Assembly: GCF_020179605.1 (NCBI RefSeq)
Contig: NZ_JAINZO010000001.1
Span: forward strand, 1,054,001 to 1,118,000
Source: Geomonas agri
Lineage (GTDB): Bacteria > Desulfobacterota > Desulfuromonadia > Geobacterales > Geobacteraceae
Length of the DNA stretch: 64,000 nucleotides
Direction of reading: 5' to 3'
Shown here: one piece after another, positions 25,943 to 35,497 of the stretch
How the letters are laid out: each line of letters starts with the position of its first letter
Numbering within the stretch: position 1 is the first letter of the stretch
Program-made: the position numbers and the translations under genes
The notes under the pieces: generated by a model
What the model saw: only the letters and a program-made list of their open reading frames with translations
Databases searched by the model: none
What the model was told of the DNA's origin: nothing

Positions 25943-26153
25943 GATTTTATTCAAGCTTTTTCGGGTACGGTCGATACCGACAATGGGTGTGAGTCGACAT
26001 GCTATCAGCAGGGATTCGCATGATTGAAACAGGAACTTTTGTGGGTGAATAAATCCACATAATAATTGACTTTCAGTTGAAGTATAAATTATGCTGGCGT
26101 GGCCCATGATGCGCATTTCTTTCCTCCACGCCGTTGCTGGAAATAGACCATAG

Positions 26154-28229
26154 ATGAAAATGACACTGGAAAAACGCATCTTACTGTTTTCCTTCCTGAT
26201 CCTCTTCCTCACCATCTTCATTGGTTCCGGTATGGACATAATGGCGTTGCGCAAGGACCAGGTGAACGCACTCAGCCTGCGTTCCAAGGGACTTGCCGTC
26301 GCTCTCAAATCCAACATCGAGAAGGTCATCAACCTCGGTCTGGAATTGAAGGACATGACCGGTGTGTCGGATAAGTGCCGCGAGATCATCGAGGGGAACC
26401 CGGACATCGCCTACTGCGTGGTGACCGAACTCAACGGCAAGGTGCTCTTCGCCAGCGATCCCCGCTTCTTGTCCCTGCCCATTCAGGAATCGCAGAAGGA
26501 GGAAGCGCGGCTTGGAGAAGAGCCGGTCTATAAGCGCCGCCTCACCATGACAGTGGGCGGCTCGACCAACTCCTATTACGACAACGCCGTCATGGTGATG
26601 AGCCCGTACGGCAAGCCGCTGGCGCAGGCCCACGTCGGCTTCAGCGACCAGGTCGTCTTCGACAAGATGAAGGGTATGGTGCTGAAGACCCTGTTCCTGC
26701 TGGGTATCTCCCTGGTCACCTCCTTCACCCTGATTATGCTCTTCATGAAGAGATACGTGATGCAGCCCATCTCCATGCTGCTCAAGGGCGTAAAGCAGAT
26801 CTCCGAGGGGGCGTTCGACACCCACATCGGCGAGGTTCAGGTCTACGAGTTCAACGAACTGGCCCGCAACGTCAACATCATGTCCCAGTTCCTGAAAAAC
26901 AGGGACGCAGAAATCAAGAAGAACTACCAGGACATGGAGCGCACCTTCGACGAGTTGCAGGCCTCCTACCGCAAGCTGGAGAAGCTATCCACCGATCTCG
27001 AGCGCTCCGAAGAGTTATACAAGTCGCTCATGGAGGACGCCAGCGACGCCATCGTGGTCATTGGCTCTGACGAGTGCATCCGCATGGTCAACAAGATGGC
27101 GGAGGAGTTCTTCGGCTACGACGCCAAGGAACTGGTGGGGCTGCCGCTCACCAAGATGCTCCTGCTGTTGAACATCAGCAACATCCCCAAGGTGCACCGG
27201 ATCTTCCGCGAGGCGGCCGAAGGGGCGCATATAGCCGAAGAGATGCAACTCTCCCGCAAAGAAGGGGGCGCCATGGTCGCCATGCTGCACGCCTCCAGCA
27301 TCAAGAGCGGCTCCGAGACCCTGGTGCAGGCGATCTTCCGCGATGTTACTCGCGAACGCGAGATCATCCTCAACCTGGAGAAGAGCTCCGCCGACCTTGC
27401 CCGCCTGAACCGGATGAAGGACTCCTTCCTGGGGCTCGCCTCGCACGAACTGAAGACCCCGCTCACCGTGATCATGGGCTACTCCGAGCTGATCACCACC
27501 GACCTCGCCGACAAGGTGGACAATACCGTGCTGGAGATGGTGGTCAACATCGCCAACGCCGCGGCGCGCCTGGACAACATCATCAAGGACATGGTGGATG
27601 TGTCCATGATCGACGAGAAGCGACTGCAGCTCAAGGTCGAGGATATTCAGCTGAACCGCCTCATCGAGGCGAGCGTGAACGAGTTGCGCTTCTTCTTCTC
27701 CATGAGGAAGCAGGAGGTGGTGCTGAACCTGGACGAGTCGCTTCCCACCATCCGCGGCGACGCTCTGCGCCTCATGCAGCTTCTCTCCAATATCCTGGGC
27801 AACGCCATCAAGTTCACCCCCGACGGCGGGCGCATCACGGTCAGCACCTCGGCCAAGTACCTGCTGCGCGGGCCGGCCGGCAGCGACGAGAGCGCGCCTG
27901 GGCGGGAACACCACCTGTTCCTGGAGATCACCGTTACCGACACCGGTATCGGCATCGATCGCGAGGACCAGTTGCGCGTCTTCGACAAGTTCTACGAGGT
28001 CGGTAACATCCAGGAGCATTCCAGCGGTAAGGTCGCCTTCAAGGCCAAGGGGGCAGGGCTCGGCCTCTCCATCGCCAAGGGGATCGTCGACATGCACGGA
28101 GGCGAGATCTGGGTCGAGTCCACCGGCTACAATCCGGACCGTTTCCCCGGCTCCTCCTTCCATATCCTGCTCCCCGTTTCTCCGGGTCTGAACGAGGGAA
28201 GCACGGACTACAGCAGGCTTTTGCGTTAA
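26154..28229 (+). CDS. membrane sensor histidine kinase with HAMP and PAS
   Basis: A 691-residue inner-membrane kinase. Helix 1 is at 8-25, a periplasmic sensor (about 35-185) follows, helix 2 is at 188-210, and then HAMP (about 212-265), a coiled coil and one PAS domain (about 285-405). The kinase core has H-box LASHELKTPLTVIMGYS (His near 430), N-box LLSNILGNAIKFT, G1 VTDTGIGI and G2 GAGLGLSIAKGI. The frame starts at ATG 26154 with an alternative ATG at 26160; neither has a clear Shine-Dalgarno. No partner response regulator is adjacent. Confidence 0.92.
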   Translation: MKMTLEKRILLFSFLILFLTIFIGSGMDIMALRKDQVNALSLRSKGLAVALKSNIEKVINLGLELKDMTGVSDKCREIIEGNPDIAYCVVTELNGKVLFASDPRFLSLPIQESQKEEARLGEEPVYKRRLTMTVGGSTNSYYDNAVMVMSPYGKPLAQAHVGFSDQVVFDKMKGMVLKTLFLLGISLVTSFTLIMLFMKRYVMQPISMLLKGVKQISEGAFDTHIGEVQVYEFNELARNVNIMSQFLKNRDAEIKKNYQDMERTFDELQASYRKLEKLSTDLERSEELYKSLMEDASDAIVVIGSDECIRMVNKMAEEFFGYDAKELVGLPLTKMLLLLNISNIPKVHRIFREAAEGAHIAEEMQLSRKEGGAMVAMLHASSIKSGSETLVQAIFRDVTREREIILNLEKSSADLARLNRMKDSFLGLASHELKTPLTVIMGYSELITTDLADKVDNTVLEMVVNIANAAARLDNIIKDMVDVSMIDEKRLQLKVEDIQLNRLIEASVNELRFFFSMRKQEVVLNLDESLPTIRGDALRLMQLLSNILGNAIKFTPDGGRITVSTSAKYLLRGPAGSDESAPGREHHLFLEITVTDTGIGIDREDQLRVFDKFYEVGNIQEHSSGKVAFKAKGAGLGLSIAKGIVDMHGGEIWVESTGYNPDRFPGSSFHILLPVSPGLNEGSTDYSRLLR

Positions 28230-28347
28230 TCAAATCTCAGCAACTTCATCTTGAATCTACCTGCCAATTCCTGTATAAAAATAAGGTTTTTCTGCCGTTC
28301 ATGAATCCCCGTTGCCGGGGTGATTCACGCTTAGTTTGGAGGGATGC

Positions 28348-29118
28348 ATGAGGCTCAGCCTCTTGGCAAGTGGCAGCAAGGGGAATTCCCTGTTTCTGGA
28401 AACCGATTCCTGCCGTTTGCTGATCGATGCCGGCCTCTCCGGTCGGGAGACCACCAACCGGCTCGCCTCCATCGGCGTCGACGCCGCCACGCTGGACGGC
28501 ATCCTGGTTACCCACGAGCACACCGACCATATTCGCAGCGTCGGCACGCTGGCCCGACGCCTGAAGATCCCGGTGCTCGGTTCGAGCCGGATGCTGCAGG
28601 CGGCGCACCACGTGATCGGCAAAACTGAATGCATCGAGTTCGAGGCGGGCGCATCCTTCACCTTCAAGGGGATTTCCATCGATCCCTTCCCGGTGACGCA
28701 CGATGCCTGCGATCCGGTCGGTTTCCGGATCGAGAGCGGCGAGGGGTGCATCGGTTTTGCCACCGATCTCGGCATCGCCACCCGGTTGACCCAGGAAAAA
28801 CTGAAGGGGTGCCGAGCGCTGGTGCTGGAATTCAACCACGACGAGCAGATGCTGCAGGACGGACCTTATCCCTGGCACCTCAAGCAGCGCATCCGCTCCC
28901 GCCACGGACACCTCTCCAATGCGGAGGGGGCGAACCTTCTGGAGGAACTTCTGCACGGCGACCTGCAGGGGGTCTTTCTCTCCCATCTCTCCGAGGTGAA
29001 CAACGACCCGGCGCTGGCACTAGCCGCTGCGCGCGGGCTTTTGAGCCGCCAGAACATGTGCGGGCCTGACCTCTTCCTGGGGTGCCAGCACCAGGTGAGC
29101 GGCGTATTCTCTGCGTGA
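28348..29118 (+). CDS. MBL-fold metal-dependent hydrolase (YycJ-like)
   Basis: A 256-residue metallo-beta-lactamase-fold protein. It starts RLSLLASGSKGNSLFLE, the typical YycJ/WalJ opening, followed by the metal site THEHTDHIRS and later His/Asp residues (PVTHDACDPVGF, then GFATDLGIA, then EFNHDEQML and SRHGHLSN). YycJ-type proteins are putative exonucleases or phosphodiesterases. ATG 28348 is chosen because GGAGG lies 6 bases upstream; the TTG four codons before lies over it. Confidence 0.85.
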   Translation: MRLSLLASGSKGNSLFLETDSCRLLIDAGLSGRETTNRLASIGVDAATLDGILVTHEHTDHIRSVGTLARRLKIPVLGSSRMLQAAHHVIGKTECIEFEAGASFTFKGISIDPFPVTHDACDPVGFRIESGEGCIGFATDLGIATRLTQEKLKGCRALVLEFNHDEQMLQDGPYPWHLKQRIRSRHGHLSNAEGANLLEELLHGDLQGVFLSHLSEVNNDPALALAAARGLLSRQNMCGPDLFLGCQHQVSGVFSA

Positions 29119-29124
29119 TTCTCG

Positions 29125-29165
29125 CACCCCCCTTCGCCTGGCGGAGGGGGATGCACCTGTTTTTG
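29125..29165 (+). terminator. GC-rich dyad with T-tract after the MBL gene
   Basis: GCACCCCCCTTCGCC and GGCGGAGGGGGATGC form a near-perfect stem, followed eight bases later by TTTTT. It may be a terminator or one of the GC-rich dyad repeats seen elsewhere in the window. Confidence 0.55.
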
Positions 29166-29205
29166 CCATAAAAAAATCAGATAATTCAGCAAGGGGGAAG
29201 AATTC

Positions 29206-30501
29206 GTGATCGAACGTTACAGCCGTCCTGAAATGACCCGCATCTGGGAGCCCGAAAACCGCTACGCCAAGTGGCTCGAGATAGAGATCTACGCCTGCGA
29301 GGCCCACTCCGAGATGGGGCGCATCCCGAAAGACGCGGTTTCCCGCATCAGGGCCAAGGCGAGCTTCGACGTGGCACGCATCGACGAGATCGAGCGCACC
29401 GTCAAGCACGACGTCATCGCGTTCCTCACCTCGGTTGCCGACTACATCGGCGACGACTCCCGCTTCGTTCACCTGGGCCTTACTTCCTCCGACATCCTCG
29501 ACACCTCTTTTGCCATGCTCTTGAAAGAAGCGGGTGAGCTGATCATCTCCGACATCAAGCGCCTCATGGCCGTAATCAAGACCCGCGCTTACGAGCACAA
29601 GATGACCCCGCAGATGGGTCGCTCGCACGGCATCCACGCCGAGCCGGTCACCTTTGGCCTCAAGATGGCACTCTGGTACGACGAAATGGCCCGTAACCTG
29701 AAGCGCATGGAAGCGGCCCTGGAGACCATCTCCTACGGCAAGATCTCCGGCGCCGTCGGTACCTTCGCCAACATCGACCCGCAGGTCGAGGAGTACGTCT
29801 GCAAGAAAGCGGGCCTGAAGCCGGCTCCCTGTTCCACGCAGGTGCTGCAGCGCGACCGCCACGCCGAATACTTCACCACCCTGGCCATCATCGCCTCCTC
29901 GATAGAGAAGTTCGCCGTCGAGATCAGGCACCTGCAGAGGACCGAGGTGCTCGAGGCCGAGGAATTCTTCAGCAAGGGGCAAAAGGGCTCTTCCGCCATG
30001 CCGCACAAGAGGAACCCGGTCCTTTCCGAGAACCTGACCGGCCTGGCTCGCCTGATGCGCGGCTACGCCCTGTCCGCCATCGAGAACGTGCCCCTTTGGC
30101 ACGAGCGCGACATCTCCCACTCCTCCGTTGAGCGCATCATCGGACCGGACGCAACCGTCACCCTGGACTTCATGCTTAACCGCGCCATCGGCCTGATCGA
30201 AAACCTGGTGGTTTACCCTGAAAACATGATGCGCAACCTGAACCAGATGCGCGGCCTGATCTTCTCCCAGCGCGTGCTGCTGAAGCTGGCCGAGGCGGGC
30301 GCCTCCCGCGAGAAGGCCTACGCCCTGGTGCAGAGAAACGCCATGAAGGTGTGGGAAGAGGGCAAGGACTTCCAGACCGAGCTCTTAAACGACGAGGAAG
30401 TAACCTCGTTCCTCCCGGCCGAGGAAATCAAGGAAGCGTTCGACCTCGGTTACCACATGAAGCACGTCGACACCATTTTCACGAGGGTCTTTGGTGGATA
30501 G
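29206..30501 (+). CDS. purB: adenylosuccinate lyase
   Basis: Acts twice in purine synthesis (SAICAR to AICAR, adenylosuccinate to AMP). 431 residues. Signature GSSAMPHKRNPV (the fumarase/aspartase-family loop) is at about residues 263-274; other landmarks are LTSSDILDTSFA, MGRSHGIHAEP and ERDISHSSVERI. It starts with GTG at 29206, with AAGGGGGAAG upstream. It is the first gene of a purine cluster; its end overlaps the MscS start by a few bases. Confidence 0.97.
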   Translation: MIERYSRPEMTRIWEPENRYAKWLEIEIYACEAHSEMGRIPKDAVSRIRAKASFDVARIDEIERTVKHDVIAFLTSVADYIGDDSRFVHLGLTSSDILDTSFAMLLKEAGELIISDIKRLMAVIKTRAYEHKMTPQMGRSHGIHAEPVTFGLKMALWYDEMARNLKRMEAALETISYGKISGAVGTFANIDPQVEEYVCKKAGLKPAPCSTQVLQRDRHAEYFTTLAIIASSIEKFAVEIRHLQRTEVLEAEEFFSKGQKGSSAMPHKRNPVLSENLTGLARLMRGYALSAIENVPLWHERDISHSSVERIIGPDATVTLDFMLNRAIGLIENLVVYPENMMRNLNQMRGLIFSQRVLLKLAEAGASREKAYALVQRNAMKVWEEGKDFQTELLNDEEVTSFLPAEEIKEAFDLGYHMKHVDTIFTRVFGG

Positions 30502-31582
30502 CCTCCTCTACTACCTGACACCGGACGAGATGGATCCGTTCTATCTCTTCTGGGCCAAGCAGGCGGTGATTTCCGTCGCTATCATCGCCTTCTTTTACCT
30601 CCTCTCCAGGCTCTTGCAGGTGCTGATTGCCAAGATCGGCACCCGCCTGTGCGCCGCCACGGAGACGGACCTCGACGACAGGATCCTTGAGCGGGTCTCC
30701 GGTCCCGCCATGCTCCTGGTCAACTGCGCTGGCCTGTACCTGGCTATCAAGCGCCTGCCGCTGCACGACAAGGTTGGCATCGCCGCGGCCGGGCTTCTGT
30801 TCGTGGTGAACATAACCATCCTCACCGTCATCGCCTACCGGGTGTTGGACGAACTCCTCAAGGCGTACGGGGCGCGGGTGGCCGGGGCCGAGGTGAGCCG
30901 CCAGATCATGCCGCTGGTGGAGAAGCTGTGCACCATCTTCCTGGTGGTCACCGCGCTCATCATCACCCTCAAGCACTTCAACTACGACATCCTGTCGCTG
31001 GTCACCGCACTGGGCGTTGGCTCTCTGGCCATCGGCCTCGCCGCCAAGGACACCCTGGCCAACATGGTCTCCGGTTTCACGTTGATGATTGACCGTCCCT
31101 TCCGCATCGGGGACCGCATCCAGCTGGGTACCCAGGTGGGCGACGTCATCGACATTGGTCTCAGGAGCACGAAGATCAAGGGGGCCGACAACACCTTCCT
31201 GATCATCCCGAACTCGGAGCTGTGCAACTCGACCCTGGTTAACATGGCCTTCCCGGACGTCAGGGTGAAGGGGCGGGTCAACATCGGCATCGGCTATGAA
31301 TGCGACGTTGAGCGCGCCAAGAACCTCATGGTGCAGACTGCGCTCTCGGCGCCCGACGTGCTCAAGGAGCCCAAGCCCGACGCCTACTTCATGAACTTCG
31401 GCGACAGCGCGCTGAACCTCTCGCTCTTCTTCTGGGTTGCCGACTACACCCACACCGTCTCGGCTACCGACCAGATCAACAGCGCCCTGCTGCAGTGCTT
31501 CCAGGACAACGGCATCACCATCCCGTACCCGACGCGTACGGTTATCCATGAAAAGGACACCAACAATGCCCCACAGGATTGA
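30491..31582 (+). CDS. MscS family mechanosensitive ion channel
   Basis: A 363-residue membrane protein with four or so helices before the conserved pore helix and beta domain. The MscS core is in VTALGVGSLAIGLAAKDTLANMVSGFTLMIDRPFRIGD-type sequence (residues about 170-210) and the following strand region VIDIGLRSTKIKGADNTFLIIPNSEL. Such channels release solutes under hypo-osmotic shock. It starts at TTG 30491 or GTG 30494, overlapping the end of purB, and its end overlaps the purL start. An osmotic channel inside a purine operon is odd, but no frameshift or foreign base composition is visible. Confidence 0.9.
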   Translation: MVDSLLYYLTPDEMDPFYLFWAKQAVISVAIIAFFYLLSRLLQVLIAKIGTRLCAATETDLDDRILERVSGPAMLLVNCAGLYLAIKRLPLHDKVGIAAAGLLFVVNITILTVIAYRVLDELLKAYGARVAGAEVSRQIMPLVEKLCTIFLVVTALIITLKHFNYDILSLVTALGVGSLAIGLAAKDTLANMVSGFTLMIDRPFRIGDRIQLGTQVGDVIDIGLRSTKIKGADNTFLIIPNSELCNSTLVNMAFPDVRVKGRVNIGIGYECDVERAKNLMVQTALSAPDVLKEPKPDAYFMNFGDSALNLSLFFWVADYTHTVSATDQINSALLQCFQDNGITIPYPTRTVIHEKDTNNAPQD

Positions 31583-34556
31583 GATCACCCTTAAGGACGA
31601 GGTTCGCGACCCGCGCGGTGAGCGCATCAAGCGCGAGATCGCGCACTTCCTCCACCTTGACGTGGCCGATGTGCGTACCATCGACGTCTACACCGTCGAC
31701 GCGGCACTCTCCGCCGAGGAACTGACCCAGGTTGCTGCCGGTCCCTTTAGCGACCCGGTCATCCAGAACTACTCGATCGACAAGCCCGCCGCGGCAGGTT
31801 TCGATTACCTGGTAGAGGTCGGCTTCCGTGCCGGCGTCACCGACAACGTCGGCCGCACCGCCGGCGAGGCGATCGGCTATTTGCTGGGCCGCCCGCTGGC
31901 CGCAGGGGAGGGGGTGTACACCTCCGTGCAGTATCTGATCTCCGGGAAGCTCGCCCAGGCGGACGCCGAGAAGATTGCCACCGGGCTTTTGTGCAACACG
32001 CTGATCCAGCGCTATCAGATTCTCGACGCGGCCACCTTCAAGGCCCAAGGGGGCGTCGCTCCCTTCGTCCCTAAGGTGCAGGTCGAGGCCAAGGTAGAGG
32101 TCAACATTATCAACCTCGAGGTTTCCGACGAGGAACTGATGCGCATCAGCCGCGACGGCGTGCTGGCACTTACCCTGGACGAGATGAAGATTATCCAGGC
32201 GCACTACCGTGACCCGCAGGTGGTCGAGAAGCGCAAGAGCTTGGGCCTCGGCGCGGCTCCCACCGACGTCGAACTGGAAGCGCTGGCCCAGACCTGGTCC
32301 GAGCACTGCAAGCACAAGATCTTCTCCGCCGACGTCACCTACGAGGACGGCACCGGCAAGACTGAAAAGATCAACTCGCTGTTCAAGAGCTACATCCAGA
32401 AGACCACTGCTGACGTGCGCGCAGCACAGGGCGACAAGGACTACTGCCTCTCCGTCTTCAAGGACAACGCAGGCGTCATCAAGTTCAACGACGACTGGTC
32501 CCTGGTGTTCAAGGTGGAGACCCACAACTCTCCGTCGGCTCTTGATCCCTACGGCGGGGCGCTGACCGGCATCGTCGGCGTCAACCGCGACCCGTTCGGC
32601 ACGGGGAAGGGCGCCAAGCTCATATTCAACACCGACGTCTTCTGCTTCGCCGATCCGTTTTACGAGAAGGAGCTCCCCAAACGCCTGCTGCACCCGCGCC
32701 GCATTTACGAGGGCGTGGTCGAGGGTGTCGAGCACGGCGGCAACAAGAGCGGCATCCCGACCGTGAACGGCTCGCTGGTATTCGACGAGCGTTTCGCCGG
32801 CAAGCCGCTGGTATTCTGCGGCACCGCCGGTCTCATGCCCGCCACCATCAAGGGTGAGCCCTCGCACCAGAAGAAGATCACTCCGGGCGACCTCATCGTC
32901 ATGACCGGCGGCCGCATCGGCAAGGACGGCATCCACGGCGCCACCTTCTCTTCCGAGGAGCTGAACGAGAACTCGCCGGTGTCCGCGGTGCAGATCGGCG
33001 ACCCGATCACCCAGAAGCGGATGTTCGACTTCCTGATCCGCGCCCGCGACAAGGCGCTGTACCGCTTCATCACCGACAACGGGGCAGGGGGGCTTTCCTC
33101 CTCTATCGGCGAGATGTCCGAGGAGTGCGGCGGCTGCCAGCTCGACCTCTCCAAGGCTCCGCTCAAGTACCCGGGACTGGCTCCCTGGGAGATCCTGATC
33201 TCCGAGGCCCAGGAGAGGATGAGCCTCGCCGTGCCGCCCGAGAAGATTGATGAGTTCATGGAGATGGCCAAGCGCTACGGCGTGGAGGCGACCGTGCTCG
33301 GCACCTTCACCGATTCCGGCATCTTCCACATGCTCTACGGCGACAAGACCGTGGCGTACCTGCCGCTGTCCTTCATGCACGCCGGCCTGCCGCCGATGCA
33401 GATCCCTGCGCGCTGGGAGCAGCCGGTGCACGAGGAGCCGAAACTCGCTCCGGCCGCTGATTACACGACCGACGTCAAGGCACTCCTTTCCTCGCTCAAT
33501 ATCTGCTCCAAGGAGAGCGTCGTACGTCGCTACGACCACGAGGTCCAGGGCGGTTCGGTGGTGAAGCCGTTCACCGGCGTCGACAACGACGGCCCGTCCG
33601 ATGCCGCGGTGGTTCGTCCCATCCTGGACTCCTTCGAAGGGGTCGTGGTCGGTCACGGCATCTGCCCGCGCTACAGCGACATCGATGCCTACGACATGGC
33701 GGCCAACGCCATCGACGAAGGTCTTAGGAACTACGTCGCGGTAGGCGGCTCGCTCGATCTCGTCGCCGGTCTTGACAACTTTTGCTGGTGCGACCCGGTC
33801 CTGTCCGAAAGGACCCCGGACGGTCCGTACAAGATGGCCCAGCTGGTGCGCGCCAACAAGGCGCTCTACGACTACTGCACCGTCTTCTCCATGCCGCTCA
33901 TCTCCGGCAAGGACTCGATGAAGAACGACTTCTACGACGGCACCACCAAGATCTCCATCCCGCCGACCCTTCTCTTCTCGGTCATCGGCAAGATGGAGGA
34001 CGCGCGTCTCGCCGTCACCATGGACGTGAAGCACGCCGGCGACCAGGTGTACCTCCTGGGTGCCACCGCCAACGAGCTGGGCGCTTCCGAGTACCTGGCA
34101 CAGCAGGGCTTCGTAGGCAACAACGTACCGAAAGTAGACGCGCAGGCGGCGCTCGCCACCTACCGCGCTTACGGTGCGGCGCTCAAGGCCGGGCTGGTTG
34201 CTTCCTGCCACGACCTCTCCGACGGCGGCCTCGCGGTTGCTGCGGCTGAATCCGCCTTCGCCGGCGGCTTCGGTATTGAGCTCGACTTGGCCCAGGTGGC
34301 ATACAAGGGTGTCGCGGCGGACAAGAGTGACATCGTGCTGCTCTTCTCCGAGTCCGCCTCCCGCCTGCTGGTGACGGTACGTGCCGAGAAAGCAGCCGAG
34401 TTCGAGAAGGCCATGGCAGGCACTGCCTTCGCCAAGGTCGGCGCGGTGACCGCAGAGCCGACCCTGAAGGTGAAGGGTCTTGCTGGCAACGTGGTGGTTA
34501 ACGCCGCTAACTCCGAGCTGAAAGCCGCCTGGCAGGAGCCGCTCAAGGACCTGTAG
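31566..34556 (+). CDS. purL: phosphoribosylformylglycinamidine synthase, synthetase component with PurS-like N-terminus
   Basis: Makes FGAM from FGAR, ATP and glutamine-derived ammonia. 996 residues. Residues 1-160 look like two PurS-like modules (HRIEITLKDEVRDPRGERIK, then VEVGFRAGVTDNVGRTAGEA). The synthetase body follows: LAQTWSEHCKHKIF, KVETHNSPSALDPYGGA, DNGAGGLSSSIGEMSEE and SCHDLSDGGLAVAAAE. The glutaminase is encoded separately (purQ, next gene). ATG 31566 is chosen because AAAAGGAC precedes it and homologues begin MPHRIE-like; the frame is open further upstream through the mscS gene. It overlaps mscS by 17 bases. Confidence 0.95.
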   Translation: MPHRIEITLKDEVRDPRGERIKREIAHFLHLDVADVRTIDVYTVDAALSAEELTQVAAGPFSDPVIQNYSIDKPAAAGFDYLVEVGFRAGVTDNVGRTAGEAIGYLLGRPLAAGEGVYTSVQYLISGKLAQADAEKIATGLLCNTLIQRYQILDAATFKAQGGVAPFVPKVQVEAKVEVNIINLEVSDEELMRISRDGVLALTLDEMKIIQAHYRDPQVVEKRKSLGLGAAPTDVELEALAQTWSEHCKHKIFSADVTYEDGTGKTEKINSLFKSYIQKTTADVRAAQGDKDYCLSVFKDNAGVIKFNDDWSLVFKVETHNSPSALDPYGGALTGIVGVNRDPFGTGKGAKLIFNTDVFCFADPFYEKELPKRLLHPRRIYEGVVEGVEHGGNKSGIPTVNGSLVFDERFAGKPLVFCGTAGLMPATIKGEPSHQKKITPGDLIVMTGGRIGKDGIHGATFSSEELNENSPVSAVQIGDPITQKRMFDFLIRARDKALYRFITDNGAGGLSSSIGEMSEECGGCQLDLSKAPLKYPGLAPWEILISEAQERMSLAVPPEKIDEFMEMAKRYGVEATVLGTFTDSGIFHMLYGDKTVAYLPLSFMHAGLPPMQIPARWEQPVHEEPKLAPAADYTTDVKALLSSLNICSKESVVRRYDHEVQGGSVVKPFTGVDNDGPSDAAVVRPILDSFEGVVVGHGICPRYSDIDAYDMAANAIDEGLRNYVAVGGSLDLVAGLDNFCWCDPVLSERTPDGPYKMAQLVRANKALYDYCTVFSMPLISGKDSMKNDFYDGTTKISIPPTLLFSVIGKMEDARLAVTMDVKHAGDQVYLLGATANELGASEYLAQQGFVGNNVPKVDAQAALATYRAYGAALKAGLVASCHDLSDGGLAVAAAESAFAGGFGIELDLAQVAYKGVAADKSDIVLLFSESASRLLVTVRAEKAAEFEKAMAGTAFAKVGAVTAEPTLKVKGLAGNVVVNAANSELKAAWQEPLKDL

Positions 34557-34649
34557 ATAGCGAATCTTTTATATGCAGAAAAAAAGCGGGTTGTGCAATA
34601 ATGAGAGCCGCTGTGCCCGCTACTAACCATCCGATAGAGGACTTTATTG

Positions 34650-35474
34650 ATGACCAAGGCTAAAGCGCTTGTCATAACAGGCAACGGCACCAACTGCGAA
34701 ACCGAGGCGGCCCACGCCTGCAAACTGGGCGGCTTCGACGAGGCGCGCATCGCCCATATAGCTGAGCTTCTCACCGGTGAGGTGAGGCTGGACGACTACC
34801 ACTTCCTGAACCTGACCGGCGGCTTCCTCGACGGCGACGACCTCGGCAGCGCCAAGGCCCAGGCCAACCGCCTGCGCTACGCGACGGTTGAGGGCAAAGA
34901 AGAGCGCCTCGTGGACCAGATCACCCGCTTCATCGCGGACGGCAAACTAATCCTGGGCGTCTGCAATGGCTTCCAGCTCCTGGTGAAGATGGGAATGCTC
35001 CCGGCTCTTGGCGGCAACTACCTGAACCAGACCGCGACTCTTACCTACAACGCGAGCGGCCGCTTCCAGGACCGCTGGTGCTACTTGAAGGTCGATGCCG
35101 ATTCCCCGTCCCTGTACACCCGCGGCATCGAGGGCGGCGTCTACCTCCCGGTTCGCCACGGCGAAGGGAAGTTCCTGGTGGACGACGCCAAGACCCTGGA
35201 GGCGATTGAGGGCAAGCACCTCTCCTGTCTCAAGTACTCCGATAAGAACTACACGGCGCCGACCATGGAATTCCCTGAGAACCCCAACGGTTCCGTGAAC
35301 GCCATCGCTGGCATCTGCGACGAGACCGGCAGGATCATGGGGCTCATGCCGCATCCCGAGGCATTCGTGCACCGCACCCAGCACCCGCGCTGGACTCGTG
35401 AAGAGCTGCCGGAAGAGGGCGAAGGCCTGATCTTCTTCAAGAACGCAGCGAAATACGTCAAAGAGAACTTCTAG
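34650..35474 (+). CDS. purQ: phosphoribosylformylglycinamidine synthase, glutaminase subunit
   Basis: Class I glutamine amidotransferase that feeds ammonia to PurL. 274 residues. Catalytic Cys is in LILGVCNGFQLLVKMG; His and Glu are in LMPHPEAFV. The N-terminal KALVITGNGTNCETEAA is typical of the longer PurQ type that partners large PurL proteins. Start taken as ATG 34650; a TTG directly before it is possible. It is separated from purL by 93 bp. Confidence 0.94.
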   Translation: MTKAKALVITGNGTNCETEAAHACKLGGFDEARIAHIAELLTGEVRLDDYHFLNLTGGFLDGDDLGSAKAQANRLRYATVEGKEERLVDQITRFIADGKLILGVCNGFQLLVKMGMLPALGGNYLNQTATLTYNASGRFQDRWCYLKVDADSPSLYTRGIEGGVYLPVRHGEGKFLVDDAKTLEAIEGKHLSCLKYSDKNYTAPTMEFPENPNGSVNAIAGICDETGRIMGLMPHPEAFVHRTQHPRWTREELPEEGEGLIFFKNAAKYVKENF

Positions 35475-35497
35475 CACCACTTTTATAAGGAGCAGTC

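Noticed and set aside
31542-34211. 889-codon open frame on the minus strand, antisense to purL
   Set aside because: It is a shadow of the codon bias of purL (GC-rich third positions); no ribosome-binding site, and its translation has no recognisable motif.
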